Source of the DNA: Thauera sp. K11
GTDB taxonomy: Bacteria > Pseudomonadota > Gammaproteobacteria > Burkholderiales > Rhodocyclaceae
NCBI RefSeq assembly: GCF_002354895.1
Contig: NZ_CP023439.1
Span: forward strand, 744,001 to 808,000
Direction: 5' to 3'
DNA length: 64,000 nucleotides
Shown: positions 17,491 to 25,604 of the stretch, piece after piece
How the letters are laid out: every line of letters begins with the position of its first letter
Position numbering within the stretch: position 1 is the first letter of the stretch
Translations under genes and position numbers: made by a program
Notes under the pieces: model-generated
What the model was told of the DNA's origin: nothing
Seen by the model: only the letters and a program-made list of their open reading frames with translations
Database searches by the model: none

Positions 17491-18654
17491 TCAGGACAGA
17501 CTGTCTACGTAGTCGCGGTAGCCGAACCGGCGTACCACGCGTTCCTCGCCGTCGTGCTCGCGCACGACGATGGCGGGCATGTTCAGGCCGTTGAACCAGT
17601 TCTTCTTGACCATGGTGTAGCCGGCGGCGTCGCGGATCGACAGCCTCTGCCCCACCTCCAGCGCCTGCGGGAAATCGAATTCGCCGAAGACGTCGCCGGC
17701 CAGGCAGGACTTGCCGCAGACCAGGTAGCGGTGCGGGCCGGAGCCGGGCTCGACGCGCGCGTGCAGCCGGTAGATCAGGAGGTCCAGCATGTGCGCCTCG
17801 ATCGAGGCGTCCACCACGGCCAGGCGCTTGCCGTTGAACGGGGTGTCCAGGACGGTGACTTCCAGGCTCGCGCAGTCGGTGACGGCGGCCTCGCCCGGTT
17901 CCAGGTAGACCTGCAGGCCGTGGCGCGCGGCGAAGTCGCGCAGGCGCGCGCAGAACGCGTCCAGCGGATAGTCGTCGGCGGTGAAGTGGATGCCGCCGCC
18001 CAGGCTGACCCATTCGACCCGGGAGAGCAGCGGGCCGAAGCGCGCTTCGATTTCGCCGAGCATGGCGTCGAAACGGGCGAAATCGCGGTTCTCGCAGTTG
18101 TTGTGGATCATGAAGCCGTTCAGGCGCCCGATGATCGGCGCCACGCGCGCGGGGTCGGCCTCGCCCAGGCGGCTGAAGGGGCGGGCGGGATCGGCCAGGT
18201 CGTAGTTCGAACTGCTGACGCCCGGATTCAGGCGCAGTCCCACGGGCTTGCCCGCCGCGCGGCCGGCGTGGCGCTCGAACTGGCCGAGGCTGTTGAAGAT
18301 GATCTTGTCCGCGTGGGAGACCACCTCGTCGATCTCGTGGTCGGCATAGGCCACGCTGTAGGCATGAGTCTCGCCGCCGAATTTCTCGCACCCCAGGCGG
18401 ACCTCGTACAGCGACGAGGACGTGGTGCCGTCCATGTATTCGCGCATCAGGTCGAATACCGACCATGTCGCGAAGCACTTGAGGGCCAGCAGGATCCTGG
18501 CTCCGGACTGCCGCCGGACGAGGTCGATGCGCCGCAGGTTTTCCTGCAGGCGGGACTTGTCGATGAGGTAGTAGGGTGTCTGGATCACGATGTCGAAATG
18601 GCCGATGCCCGGCAGCGGGTGCAAAAAGGATCGGGCCGCCGCGGGGAAGTCCAC
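17491..18654 (-). CDS. nspC: Carboxynorspermidine decarboxylase
   Basis: This PLP-dependent decarboxylase of the alanine-racemase fold converts carboxy(nor)spermidine to (nor)spermidine. The PLP Lys lies in LLALKCFATW. HNNCEN, the glycine loop SLGGGIHFTADDYP, LEPGEA and the substrate-site Cys of LVCGKSCLAGDVFGEF are also visible. The longest frame starts at GTG 18654 (387 residues). Another GTG at 18591, just before IQTPYYLIDKSRL, matches the usual family start better, and neither has a strong ribosome binding site. It is the first gene of the two-gene operon with the dehydrogenase. Confidence 0.93.
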   Translation of the reverse strand: MDFPAAARSFLHPLPGIGHFDIVIQTPYYLIDKSRLQENLRRIDLVRRQSGARILLALKCFATWSVFDLMREYMDGTTSSSLYEVRLGCEKFGGETHAYSVAYADHEIDEVVSHADKIIFNSLGQFERHAGRAAGKPVGLRLNPGVSSSNYDLADPARPFSRLGEADPARVAPIIGRLNGFMIHNNCENRDFARFDAMLGEIEARFGPLLSRVEWVSLGGGIHFTADDYPLDAFCARLRDFAARHGLQVYLEPGEAAVTDCASLEVTVLDTPFNGKRLAVVDASIEAHMLDLLIYRLHARVEPGSGPHRYLVCGKSCLAGDVFGEFDFPQALEVGQRLSIRDAAGYTMVKKNWFNGLNMPAIVVREHDGEERVVRRFGYRDYVDSLS

Positions 18655-19061
18655 GCAGCGGGCGCGTCAGCAGGGATGCCGGCCTGTCAGCAGGCCCGGT
18701 TCAGGGAGTGTTTCCGGCCGTGATGCGATGCAGGGCATGGCCTGCGGTGCGGCCTGGAGTCAAACGGTGCGCGAGTGCAAGCGATTCGCGCGCGGCGCGA
18801 TCGATGTTCCGACAGCAGTTCCAATCGCTGTCCCGATCGTTTTTCCGTTAGGGAGGTGTTCAGACGAACTGAGACGATCCCCAATTGGAACAGGGCGTCT
18901 GATGACATGGCGTCCCCTCCAACCAGCAGATGGTGGTCCGGCGGATGGCCGGGCTGGCGGGAATTCTAAGTCAAGGCCCCCGCGGGTTCAAGCCGGCCGG
19001 TCCGCCGCCTGCGGGACGGCCGGATGGCGGCTCCTTCCGGAACCGGCCCCGGCCGGCGCGT
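18655..19061. other. Intergenic region between nspC and the NsrR-type gene
   Basis: I see no gene in these 407 bases. They should hold the nspC promoter on the minus strand; the AT-richer part is 18790-18910. A long-range inverted pair TCAGACG/CGTCTGA (about 18859-18903) encloses 27 bases without a T-tract. I found no riboswitch or small RNA I could support. Confidence 0.4.
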
Positions 19062-19511
19062 TCAGTGCGACGGGACCAGCTCGACGAGCCCCAGCGTCCT
19101 GCGCAACTGGGGGTGGGGCGTACTCAGATCGGCGAGCGTGACGGTATCGAGCGAGGCGAGGAAGGCTTGCAGGGCGTCCTGCAGGGCGCTCTTCAGGCGG
19201 CAGCCGCTGTTCAGGATGCAGCGGGAGTGGGCGCCGAAGCATTCCACCAGCTCGAAGCCCGGCTCCATCCGGCGCACGACGTCGCCGAGCACGATCCGTT
19301 CCGCGGGGCGGGCGAGCCGCAGCCCGCCGCCCTTGCCGCGCGCACCGTCCACGAAGCCGTCGGTCACGAGCTGGGTGACGATCTTCATCAGGTGGCTGCG
19401 GGAGATGCCGAAGCGTTCGGCCACTTCCTTGATGGTGACGCGCCGCTCCGGGCAGGCGCCCAGGTACATGAGCAGGCGCAGGGCGTAGTCCGTGTGCTGG
19501 GTGATGTTCAT
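19062..19511 (-). CDS. nsrR: Rrf2-family regulator, NsrR type (nitric oxide sensor)
   Basis: A 149-residue Fe-S transcriptional repressor. The N-terminal winged helix has the Rrf2 layout (TDYALRLLMYLGACPERRVTI, then FGISRSHLMKIV and GKGGGLRLARP). Three cysteines in ECFGAHSRC and SGCRLK, spaced C-x6-C-x5-C, match the cluster-binding region of NsrR, as does the following LKSALQDALQAFLASLD. The frame is open to 19631, but the Met at 19511 is the family start. It is divergent from a hemerythrin gene whose promoter carries two NsrR-like boxes, which supports the NO-sensing assignment. IscR and RirA are less likely because their cysteine spacing differs. Confidence 0.87.
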   Translation of the reverse strand: MNITQHTDYALRLLMYLGACPERRVTIKEVAERFGISRSHLMKIVTQLVTDGFVDGARGKGGGLRLARPAERIVLGDVVRRMEPGFELVECFGAHSRCILNSGCRLKSALQDALQAFLASLDTVTLADLSTPHPQLRRTLGLVELVPSH

Positions 19512-19556
19512 CGTCGGTCCTCGGGAGGAGGGGCGGTCCGGCCCATGGTAGCAATA

Positions 19557-19579
19557 AAGATGCATTCGAGTTGACTCTT
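19557..19579. promoter_or_regulatory. NsrR-like operator 1
   Basis: A 23-base site whose left half AAGATGCATT is a perfect NsrR half-site. The right half GTTGACTCTT matches about 6 of 10 positions of the inverted copy. It overlaps the -35 hexamer of the hemerythrin promoter and lies exactly 26 bases from operator 2. Confidence 0.65.
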
Positions 19580-19598
19580 TTAAAGATTCACTTAATAT
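19571..19598 (+). promoter_or_regulatory. Sigma70 promoter of the hemerythrin-ferredoxin operon
   Basis: TTGACT (19571-19576) and TAATAT (19593-19598) are separated by 16 bases. Transcription should begin near 19605. Both hexamers are covered by NsrR-like boxes, as expected for repression that NO relieves. Confidence 0.68.
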
Positions 19599-19605
19599 GA
19601 ATCTT
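19583..19605. promoter_or_regulatory. NsrR-like operator 2
   Basis: The arms AAGATTCA (19583-19590) and TGAATCTT (19598-19605) are perfect inverted copies separated by 7 bases. This gives the 23-base geometry of NsrR sites. The site sits on the -10 element. Confidence 0.75.
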
Positions 19606-19629
19606 GTGGACCCGACCAGGATGCCTGCC

Positions 19630-19983
19630 ATGAAACGCGACCACCGCCTCGTAGCCCTCTCGAAGGAACATCACACCGCCCTGAGCCTGGGGCGCAGGCT
19701 GATGGCCGGCGGCGCGGGCGCTGCGTTGCGCGATCAGGCGGGTGCGCTCGCGGACCACTTCGCGGAGGAAGAGCGCCGCTTCCTGCCCTTGCTCCACGCC
19801 CACGGCCGCGATGCGCTGGCCGCGCGCCTGCGCGCGGAGCACGCCGCGCTGGACGCGCTGTTCGCGGCGGCCATGCGGGGCGACCGGGAGGGTGAAGCGG
19901 GGCGGGCGCTGATCGACCATGTGCGGTTCGAGGAGAGCGAACTGTTCCCCGTCGTCGAAACCCTGCTCGAGGCCGCGCCATGA
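19630..19983 (+). CDS. Hemerythrin HHE-domain protein
   Basis: A 117-residue four-helix protein of the hemerythrin/HHE cation-binding family, probably with a di-iron site used in NO or O2 defence. Metal-type residues are visible: H in KEHHTALS, H-x3-E-E in [11 protein letters not shown] in LRAEHAAL, and H-x3-E in [11 protein letters not shown]. The frame also opens at ATG 19597 and 19621. The first of these lies inside the operator and upstream of the predicted transcription start, and AGGA sits eight bases before ATG 19630, so I take 19630. Its stop overlaps the ferredoxin start (ATGA). The NsrR boxes suggest induction by NO. Confidence 0.83.
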   Translation: MKRDHRLVALSKEHHTALSLGRRLMAGGAGAALRDQAGALADHFAEEERRFLPLLHAHGRDALAARLRAEHAALDALFAAAMRGDREGEAGRALIDHVRFEESELFPVVETLLEAAP

Positions 19984-20375
19984 CCCACGTCGTCACCGAA
20001 GCGTGCATACGCTGCAAATTCACCGACTGCGTGGACGCCTGCCCGGTCGATGCCTTCCGCGAGGGCAGGAACTTCCTGGTCATCGACCCGGAGGAATGCA
20101 TCGACTGCACCCTGTGCGTGCCGGAGTGCCCGGTGGATGCGATCGTCCATGAAGACGACCTGACCGAAGCCCAGCGCGAATACCTGGACCTCAATGCCGA
20201 ACTTGCGAAGGCGTGGCCGCGCATCGTCGAAAGCCATGCGCCGCTGCCGGACGCCGACGCATGGGCGCAGGCGGACGGAAAGCGCGGCTGGCTCGACACC
20301 CGCCCGCCGGACGGCGCAGCCCGGCCAGGCGAACGGACCACCCCGACCTTGGCAACGGACAGAGAGGAGCCGTGA
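19980..20375 (+). CDS. fdxA: 7Fe/8Fe ferredoxin, FdxA type
   Basis: A 131-residue electron carrier. The N-terminal ferredoxin fold shows [16 protein letters not shown] and [16 protein letters not shown], the arrangement of Azotobacter-type FdxA, which binds one 3Fe-4S (or 4Fe) and one 4Fe-4S cluster. [13 protein letters not shown] between them is also canonical. The C-terminal ~25 residues (after GWLDTRPP) exceed the usual ~107 and are disordered-looking. It is translationally coupled to the hemerythrin gene and may supply electrons for NO detoxification or Fe-S repair. Confidence 0.9.
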   Translation: MTHVVTEACIRCKFTDCVDACPVDAFREGRNFLVIDPEECIDCTLCVPECPVDAIVHEDDLTEAQREYLDLNAELAKAWPRIVESHAPLPDADAWAQADGKRGWLDTRPPDGAARPGERTTPTLATDREEP

Positions 20376-20376
20376 A

Positions 20377-20706
20377 ATGCATCCCGACCCCACCCCCGAC
20401 CCCACCCCCGACCCCACCCCCGACCCCATCCCCGCCCCCCGCGCCGGTCCCGACGCCGCCGCCCGGCCCGGCGCGGAAAGCCGCACGCCGCGCCGGACGC
20501 TCCGCCTGGGATGCGGCATGATGGCCGCCGCCGCCCTCGGCATGCTCGCCACGGTGCTGGTCGCCTACCCCTATGCGCCGCACTTCAGCCTGCCCGCCCA
20601 GGTGGCCGCGCACCTGCTCCTGCCGGTGGCGGCGGGCGTGTTCAAGCTCGGCTACGTCGTGCGCCTCGCCGCCCATCACGCGCTCGGAAACCACGTCGCG
20701 GGCTGA
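20377..20706 (+). CDS. Small membrane protein with PDPT repeat
   Basis: A 109-residue protein that I cannot assign. The start ATG 20377 lies one base after the fdxA stop, with GAGGAG about eight bases upstream. Residues 3-18 are a P-D-P-T repeat encoded by a 12-base tandem repeat. A basic linker follows, then one or two hydrophobic segments (from about 50, CGMMAAAALGMLATVLVA and QVAAHLLLPVAAGVFKLGYVVRLAA). It is the third gene of the NsrR-boxed operon, so a role in NO stress at the membrane is possible but only inferred from context. Confidence 0.7.
   Translation: MHPDPTPDPTPDPTPDPIPAPRAGPDAAARPGAESRTPRRTLRLGCGMMAAAALGMLATVLVAYPYAPHFSLPAQVAAHLLLPVAAGVFKLGYVVRLAAHHALGNHVAG
20383..20430 (+). 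repeat. 12-base tandem repeat inside the small membrane protein gene
   Basis: The unit CCCGACCCCACC occurs four times in a row, the last with one change (A-T-C end). It keeps the reading frame and encodes Pro-Asp-Pro-Thr. In-frame units like this can expand or contract by slippage. Confidence 0.9.
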
Positions 20707-20734
20707 GCGCGGGGAAAGCATGCTTGCCCCGCGC
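20707..20734. terminator. Palindrome directly after the operon stop
   Basis: The outer arms GCGCGGGG (20707-20714) and CCCCGCGC (20727-20734) and the inner AAGCATGCTT form a 28-base palindrome with one mismatched pair. It starts at the base after the stop TGA. There is no T-tract, so factor-dependent termination or RNA stabilisation is as likely as intrinsic termination. Confidence 0.4.
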
Positions 20735-20930
20735 CGGCGGCGTCACGAGGCCCCGGTGCCGGAGCGCCCCGGCACGCGGCACGCGGGCCATCGACAGAGG
20801 CGGCTTTTTTCGAGATTTCGCTGCGTCGTGGTCCCGTCCTGCGGCACAATCCTGGCCTGCGGCGGGTGCGGTGTGTGCCCGCCGCCTCCCCGGGTGTCGC
20901 GCCGGGGGCTTGAAACGAAAGGACGAAGCC

Positions 20931-21380
20931 ATGACTCAGACGCCCGAATTCGAATGGGACGACCGCTACCTGCTCGGCTATGCGGCCATGGACGACACGC
21001 ACAAGGAGTTCGTCGACTGCGTCGATGCCCTGCTGACCGCGAGCGACGCGGAGATGCTTGCGGCGCTGGACGCTTTCATCGATCACGCCACGCGCCACTT
21101 CGACCAGGAAAAGGAATGGATGAGCGCCGACGGATTCCCCGCGCGCGACTGCCACGTCGAAGAGCACGACAAGGTGATGGCGTCCTGTCTCGAGGTGAGG
21201 GAACTGGTGGCCGCGGGCAACTTCGAGGTCGCCCGCGACCTGGCCCATGCGCTGATGGACTGGTTCCCCGGCCACGCCGACTACCTGGATTCGGCGCTGG
21301 CGACCTGGATGGTGAAGCGCGCGCACGACGGTTCGCCGCTCGTGCTGCGCCGCAAGAAGCCGCAACCCTCCGAGGGTTGA
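20931..21380 (+). CDS. Bacteriohemerythrin
   Basis: A 149-residue O2-binding di-iron protein. The family pattern is complete: MDDTHKEFVD, HATRHFDQEKEWM, HVEEHDK and FPGHADYLDS supply the five His and two carboxylate ligands. ATG 20931 has a purine-rich AAAGGA upstream. It stands apart from the NsrR operon by 224 bases and has no visible NsrR box. In denitrifying or chemotactic bacteria such proteins store or deliver oxygen, here perhaps to the bd-type oxidase or for NO or O2 buffering. Confidence 0.93.
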   Translation: MTQTPEFEWDDRYLLGYAAMDDTHKEFVDCVDALLTASDAEMLAALDAFIDHATRHFDQEKEWMSADGFPARDCHVEEHDKVMASCLEVRELVAAGNFEVARDLAHALMDWFPGHADYLDSALATWMVKRAHDGSPLVLRRKKPQPSEG

Positions 21381-21419
21381 GCCGCCGCAACCCGCCCGCG
21401 CCCGGGCGGGGCGTCTGCC

Positions 21420-23597
21420 TCAATAGCGATAGGTGACGCGCACGCCGCCGAACAGGTTGCGGCCGGGGCCGGGTTCGTAGAAGCGGCCGTTGCGGTCGCC
21501 GACGATCACCGAGCCGATGTGCTTGCGGTCGAAGACGTTGTCCAGGCGCAGCAGTTCGGTGACGGTCCACGGGCCGGAGCGCTGTTCCGCGCCGAGCCGC
21601 AGGTTGATCAGCGTGTAGGACGGGGCGGCGTGTTCGTCGTTGAGGTCGTTCACGAACGCGCGGCCGCGGTGGATGCCCTCGACCGCGGCGTCGATGCCGT
21701 CGACCGGCTTCCAACCGAGTTCTGCGTAGGCGGTGATGGCCGGCACCCCCGGGATGCGGCGCCCCCTGGGGATGGCGACCGCCCCGGTGCCCGGGTTCGT
21801 CGCGAAGGCTTCGTCATAGACCGCGCGCATCGCCGTCACCGCGCCGCGGGCCGTCAGCGTGCGGGTGAGATCGCTCTCGGCCGCGATCTCCAGTCCCTGG
21901 CGCAGGGTCTTGCCGGCGTTGGCGTAGTAGGTGCGTCCGCCTTCGCTGCCCGCGACGACGATCTCGTCGTCGGTGCGGATCTGGAACAGCGCCGCGTTCA
22001 CCCGCGTCGCCTCGCCGACGTAGGCTTTCACGCCGATCTCCGCCTGCCGGCTCTGCGAGGGCCTGAGGCCGAAGTTGAAGCCGCCGCGGTTCGCCGGGTA
22101 CGACAGTTCGTTGAGCGTCGGCGTCTCGAAGCCGGTGCCGAAGCTCGCATACAGGTTCAGCAGCGGCGTCGCGCGCCACAGCACGCCCACCGCCGGCGTG
22201 GTCTTGCGGAAGGTGACCGCGCCGCTGTCGTCGCCGTTGCTGCCGGCGACGTAGCGGTCGTCCACCTCGAACTTCACCTCGCTGCGGCGCACGCCGGCGG
22301 TCCAGTCCCAGTCGCCCTGGCGCCAGACGGCCTGCACGTAGGGGTCGGTGCTGGTCACGGTGTCGGTCTCGTTCCGCCGCAGCGCGCCCTTCACGCCCAG
22401 CCGGCTGCCGACGAAGTTCTCGTAGCCCTGGCGGTCGTCCTCCGAGCGGTCGTAGTCCAGGCCGGCGGTCACCGTCAGGTGGCCGCTGCCGAAGTCGCGT
22501 TCGGCGATCCAGCGTGTGCCCAGGCCGTAGAAGTCGCGGTCGAAATCCACCACGCCGCCGGGATGGTTCGGCGACGACTGGGCGTTCCGCGCGATCGACT
22601 GGTACTGGGTGACGCTGCGCTGCCCGGCATAGGCGGTCAGTTGCAGCCGGTCGCCGCCGAAGCGGCGTTCGTAGGTGGCGCCGCCCTGCAGGTGGTCGAT
22701 GCGCTTGCGCGTGCGAAACTGCAGCGCTACCGGATCGACCGCCGTGGCGTCGCGCCGGTAGGTCTGCCAGCCGATGCCCAGCGGATCGTCGGTGAAGGGC
22801 TGGCGCAGGCCGCTCGCCAGCAGCGTGAGCTTGCTGTCGGCATCCGGCGCCAGCGTGATCTTGGCGAAAGCCTGGTCGCGCCTGGCGGCGCTGTAGTCGC
22901 GCTCGCCGTCGGTCTCGAAGTGCGAGGCGTCGAGCACGTAGCCGATGCCGCCGGCCTCGCCCTCGGCGCCGACGTCGGCCTTCAGCGTGCCGTGGCGGCC
23001 GCCGAGCAGGCCGGCGCGCAGGCGCGGCTCGCCCTTGCCGTCGCGCGAGAAGAGCTGGATGACGCCGCCGGCATGGTTGCCGTAGATGGTCGCGAACGGG
23101 CCGCGCAGCACTTCGATGCGCTCGGCGGTGTCGAGGTTGAAGGTGGCGGCCTGGCCCTGGCCGTCGGGGTTGGTGGCCGGGATGCCGTCGGCGATGAGCT
23201 TGACGCCGCGCACGCCGAAGGCGGCCCGGGAGCCGAAGCCGCGCACCGAGATCTGCAGATCCTGCGCGTAGTTCTGGCGGTTCTGCACGACCACGCCCGG
23301 AACGCCGGACAGCACCTCGGAGGCATTCACCCGCAGGTTCCCGCTGCTCGCGCTGCCCACGTCCACGCCTTCGACCGAATACGGCACGTCGAAGGCCGAT
23401 GCCTCGACCCGGCTGCCGGTGATCACCACCGGCGACATCACCTGCGAAACCGGCGGCGCCGCAGCGGCCGCGTCCCGGCCGGCCTGGGCGGCGGCGGGCG
23501 GGCTGGAAAGCACGGCGGTGGCGGCGAGCATCGCATGCGCGACGGGGCGCAGGACGGGCGCGCGGCGGCGGGCCTGCGCGCAGGTGGGCTTGTGCAT
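21420..23597 (-). CDS. TonB-dependent outer-membrane receptor
   Basis: A 725-residue outer-membrane transporter for a metal chelate or other scarce solute. The signal peptide ends near SSPPAAAQA. The plug domain shows VVITGSRVEAS near the TonB box, VLSGVPGVVVQNRQNYAQDLQ, RGFGSRAAFGVRG and the IEVLRGPFATIYGNHAGGVI motif. The barrel ends in the aromatic GGVRVTYRY needed for insertion. The start at 23597 has GAGGAGGAG nine bases upstream. It is followed upstream on the same strand by exbD-exbD-exbB-tonB, so it is powered locally. The ligand cannot be read; PfeA/FecA-like iron chelates are likely candidates. Confidence 0.92.
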   Translation of the reverse strand: MHKPTCAQARRRAPVLRPVAHAMLAATAVLSSPPAAAQAGRDAAAAAPPVSQVMSPVVITGSRVEASAFDVPYSVEGVDVGSASSGNLRVNASEVLSGVPGVVVQNRQNYAQDLQISVRGFGSRAAFGVRGVKLIADGIPATNPDGQGQAATFNLDTAERIEVLRGPFATIYGNHAGGVIQLFSRDGKGEPRLRAGLLGGRHGTLKADVGAEGEAGGIGYVLDASHFETDGERDYSAARRDQAFAKITLAPDADSKLTLLASGLRQPFTDDPLGIGWQTYRRDATAVDPVALQFRTRKRIDHLQGGATYERRFGGDRLQLTAYAGQRSVTQYQSIARNAQSSPNHPGGVVDFDRDFYGLGTRWIAERDFGSGHLTVTAGLDYDRSEDDRQGYENFVGSRLGVKGALRRNETDTVTSTDPYVQAVWRQGDWDWTAGVRRSEVKFEVDDRYVAGSNGDDSGAVTFRKTTPAVGVLWRATPLLNLYASFGTGFETPTLNELSYPANRGGFNFGLRPSQSRQAEIGVKAYVGEATRVNAALFQIRTDDEIVVAGSEGGRTYYANAGKTLRQGLEIAAESDLTRTLTARGAVTAMRAVYDEAFATNPGTGAVAIPRGRRIPGVPAITAYAELGWKPVDGIDAAVEGIHRGRAFVNDLNDEHAAPSYTLINLRLGAEQRSGPWTVTELLRLDNVFDRKHIGSVIVGDRNGRFYEPGPGRNLFGGVRVTYRY

Positions 23598-23851
23598 CGG
23601 AATCTCCTCCTCGGTCTCGTTCGTCTCTGAGGGACATCGAGTGTTTTTCCGCATCCTAGCAGGCCGGCGGGAAGCGCATGCTTCCGCGCGGCTTCGCGGG
23701 ATGGAGAGGGGAGCCGACCGTCCGGGGCTGGATGCACGTCGTGGGCGGAGGAAGTCTTTCTCGCGGGGCGCGCGCCGTCGCGTCCTGCGGGCGGACACGT
23801 TGCCGCGCCGGCGCAGGCCCGGGCGGTTTCCGCCGATGCCGCGCCCGCCGA

Positions 23852-23892
23852 CGGACTCCGCCTTCTTGCGGAAGACGGAGTCCGGGCGTTTT
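23852..23892. terminator. Hairpin between the exb-tonB genes and the receptor gene
   Basis: The arms CGGACTCCGCCTTC (23852-23865) and GAAGACGGAGTCCG (23871-23884) have one mismatch and a 5-base loop. TTTT follows on the plus side only, so on the transcribed minus strand it is a hairpin without a T-tail. The rest of the 304-base spacer (23598-23901) shows nothing else. Confidence 0.45.
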
Positions 23893-23901
23893 CCCTTCCG
23901 G

Positions 23902-24330
23902 CTACAGGAACTGTTCGGCGCCGACGAGTCCGATCTTGGTGAGCTGGTTGCGCTGTATCGCGGCCATGACGGCGGCGACGGTGTCGTACTGCACGGCGCG
24001 GTCGGGCCGCACGTGCAACTCGGGCTGCACGGCCTGCGCGGCGGCCGCGGCCAGGCGCGGTTCGAGCGCGGCGAGGCCGGCGACGGTCTCGCCGTTCCAC
24101 AGGATGGTGCCGTCGGCCTCGATGTGGATGCGGACCACCTCGGGTTCGACCAGCGGCGGCGGGGGATTGCCCTGCGGCAGGTTGAGTTCGACCGAGTGCA
24201 ACTGGATGGGGATGGTGACGATGAGCATGATGAGCAGCACCAGCATCACGTCGATGAGCGGGGTGGTGTTGATGTCGATCATCACCTCGGGATCGCCCGA
24301 GGCGGACGGGCTGCCGACGTTCATGGCCAT
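23902..24330 (-). CDS. exbD: ExbD/TolR-family biopolymer transport protein
   Basis: A 142-residue inner-membrane protein of the TonB energising complex. It has a short cytoplasmic N-terminus, one helix with the essential Asp (INTTPLIDVMLVLLIMLIV), and a periplasmic domain ending in QRNQLTKIGLVG. It is the second of two consecutive exbD genes, with 15 bases between them. The order tonB-exbB-exbD-exbD-receptor is common in Betaproteobacteria and Xanthomonads, where the second ExbD may be specialised. Confidence 0.93.
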   Translation of the reverse strand: MAMNVGSPSASGDPEVMIDINTTPLIDVMLVLLIMLIVTIPIQLHSVELNLPQGNPPPPLVEPEVVRIHIEADGTILWNGETVAGLAALEPRLAAAAAQAVQPELHVRPDRAVQYDTVAAVMAAIQRNQLTKIGLVGAEQFL

Positions 24331-24345
24331 GGGGCTCTCCTGGGT

Positions 24346-24768
24346 TCAGCCGCGCGGCGGCGGTTCGGTGATGAAGCCGATCTTCTGGATGCCGGCGCGC
24401 TGGCAGGCGAGCACCACGCGGCCGACATGCTCGTAGGGCGCGCCGCCGTCGCCGCGGATCTGCACCTCGGGCTGGGGCTGGGCGACGGCGACGGTCTTCA
24501 GGCGCTCGACCAGCGCGTCCTGCGCGAGGGCCTCCTGGTTCCAGAACACCTTGCCGTCGCGGGTGACGGCGAGGTTGATGTTCTCCGGCTTGGTCTGGCG
24601 CGGCTGGTTGATCTCCTTGGGCAGGGCCACCGGCACCGTGTGGGTGGCCACGGGGATGGTGATGAGGAAGATGATGAGCAGCACCAGCATCACATCGACC
24701 AGCGGCGTGGTGTTGATGGCCGAGATGACGCCTTCGTCCTCCTCGGCCTGTCCGACGTTGATGCCCAT
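24346..24768 (-). CDS. exbD: ExbD/TolR-family biopolymer transport protein (first copy)
   Basis: A 140-residue paralogue of the following gene. The membrane helix INTTPLVDVMLVLLIIFLI carries the proton-path Asp. The periplasmic domain has DGKVFWNQEAL and IRGDGGAPYEHVGRVV. It starts three bases after the exbB stop and so is co-translated. Confidence 0.94.
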   Translation of the reverse strand: MGINVGQAEEDEGVISAINTTPLVDVMLVLLIIFLITIPVATHTVPVALPKEINQPRQTKPENINLAVTRDGKVFWNQEALAQDALVERLKTVAVAQPQPEVQIRGDGGAPYEHVGRVVLACQRAGIQKIGFITEPPPRG

Positions 24769-24771
24769 GGA

Positions 24772-25581
24772 TCAGCTCCGCGCCACGGAAACGAGCTTGG
24801 CCGCAGCGGTGCGGGCGTTGCCGCCGCCGAGCAGCACCGCGTGCAGATCGACGCCGAAGGCGCGCACTTCGTCGAGCGCGGCCTTGTTGCGGCGGACCAG
24901 CCAGTTGTAGCCGAGCACCGCGGGGACGGCGACGGCCAGGCCGATGGCGGTCATGATGAGCGCCTCGCCCACCGGGCCGGCGACCTTGTCGATGGAAGCC
25001 TGGCCGGCGATGCCGATGGCGGTGAGGGCATGGTAGATGCCCCACACGGTGCCGAAGAGGCCGATGAAGGGGGCGGTGGAGCCGACCGTGGCCAGCAGCG
25101 CCAGCCCGTCCTGCAGGCGGGTCTGCACGTTCTCGATGGCGCGCTGGATGGACTGGCCGACCCAGGTGTTGAGGTCGATGTGTTCGAGCAGGCCGGTGTG
25201 GTGCTCCCTGGCCTCCAGGCCGGACTGGGCGATGAAGTGGAAGGCGCCGCGCGGGTTCAGGGTGTCGGTGGCCTGCTGCACGCCGCCGGCGGTCCAGAAG
25301 TTCTGCTTGGCTTCCGTGGCGTGGCGGCGCAGCTTGTGCTGCTCGTAGAGCTTGGTGACGATGACGTACCAACTGGCGGCGGACATGATGACGAGGATGA
25401 CCAGGGTGCCCTTGGCGACGAAGTCGCCCTGCGCCCACAGGGCGTCGAGGCCGTAGGGGTTGGTGACGGTTTCGCCGTCGGCCTGGGAACTGGCCTGGGC
25501 GAAGGCGGACGGTAGCGCGGCCAGGGCCGCCAGCGCGGCGAGGGCGAGGCGGCGCAGCCGCGACGGGATGGTGATGTTCAT
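24772..25581 (-). CDS. exbB: ExbB/TolQ/MotA-family proton channel protein
   Basis: A 269-residue three-helix inner-membrane protein that forms the pentameric channel around ExbD. An N-terminal cleavable-looking signal (LAALAALPSAFAQA) precedes the first helix, as in many ExbB proteins. The core signature LLATVGSTAPFIGLFGTVWGIYHAL and GEALIMTAIGLAVAVPAVLGYN are diagnostic. The frame is open to 25668; the Met at 25581 (MNITIPSRLRR) has a GGAG upstream and gives the proper signal peptide. Confidence 0.95.
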   Translation of the reverse strand: MNITIPSRLRRLALAALAALAALPSAFAQASSQADGETVTNPYGLDALWAQGDFVAKGTLVILVIMSAASWYVIVTKLYEQHKLRRHATEAKQNFWTAGGVQQATDTLNPRGAFHFIAQSGLEAREHHTGLLEHIDLNTWVGQSIQRAIENVQTRLQDGLALLATVGSTAPFIGLFGTVWGIYHALTAIGIAGQASIDKVAGPVGEALIMTAIGLAVAVPAVLGYNWLVRRNKAALDEVRAFGVDLHAVLLGGGNARTAAAKLVSVARS

Positions 25582-25604
25582 GATGTGCTCTCCGGAGGAA
25601 GGGT

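Noticed and set aside
19597..19983. Start of the hemerythrin gene at ATG 19597
   Set aside because: This ATG lies in the NsrR box and -10 region, upstream of the predicted transcription start. ATG 19630 has a ribosome binding site.
20383..20430. Tandem repeat as a CRISPR or minisatellite element
   Set aside because: The units are 12 bases with no spacers and stay in frame in a gene.
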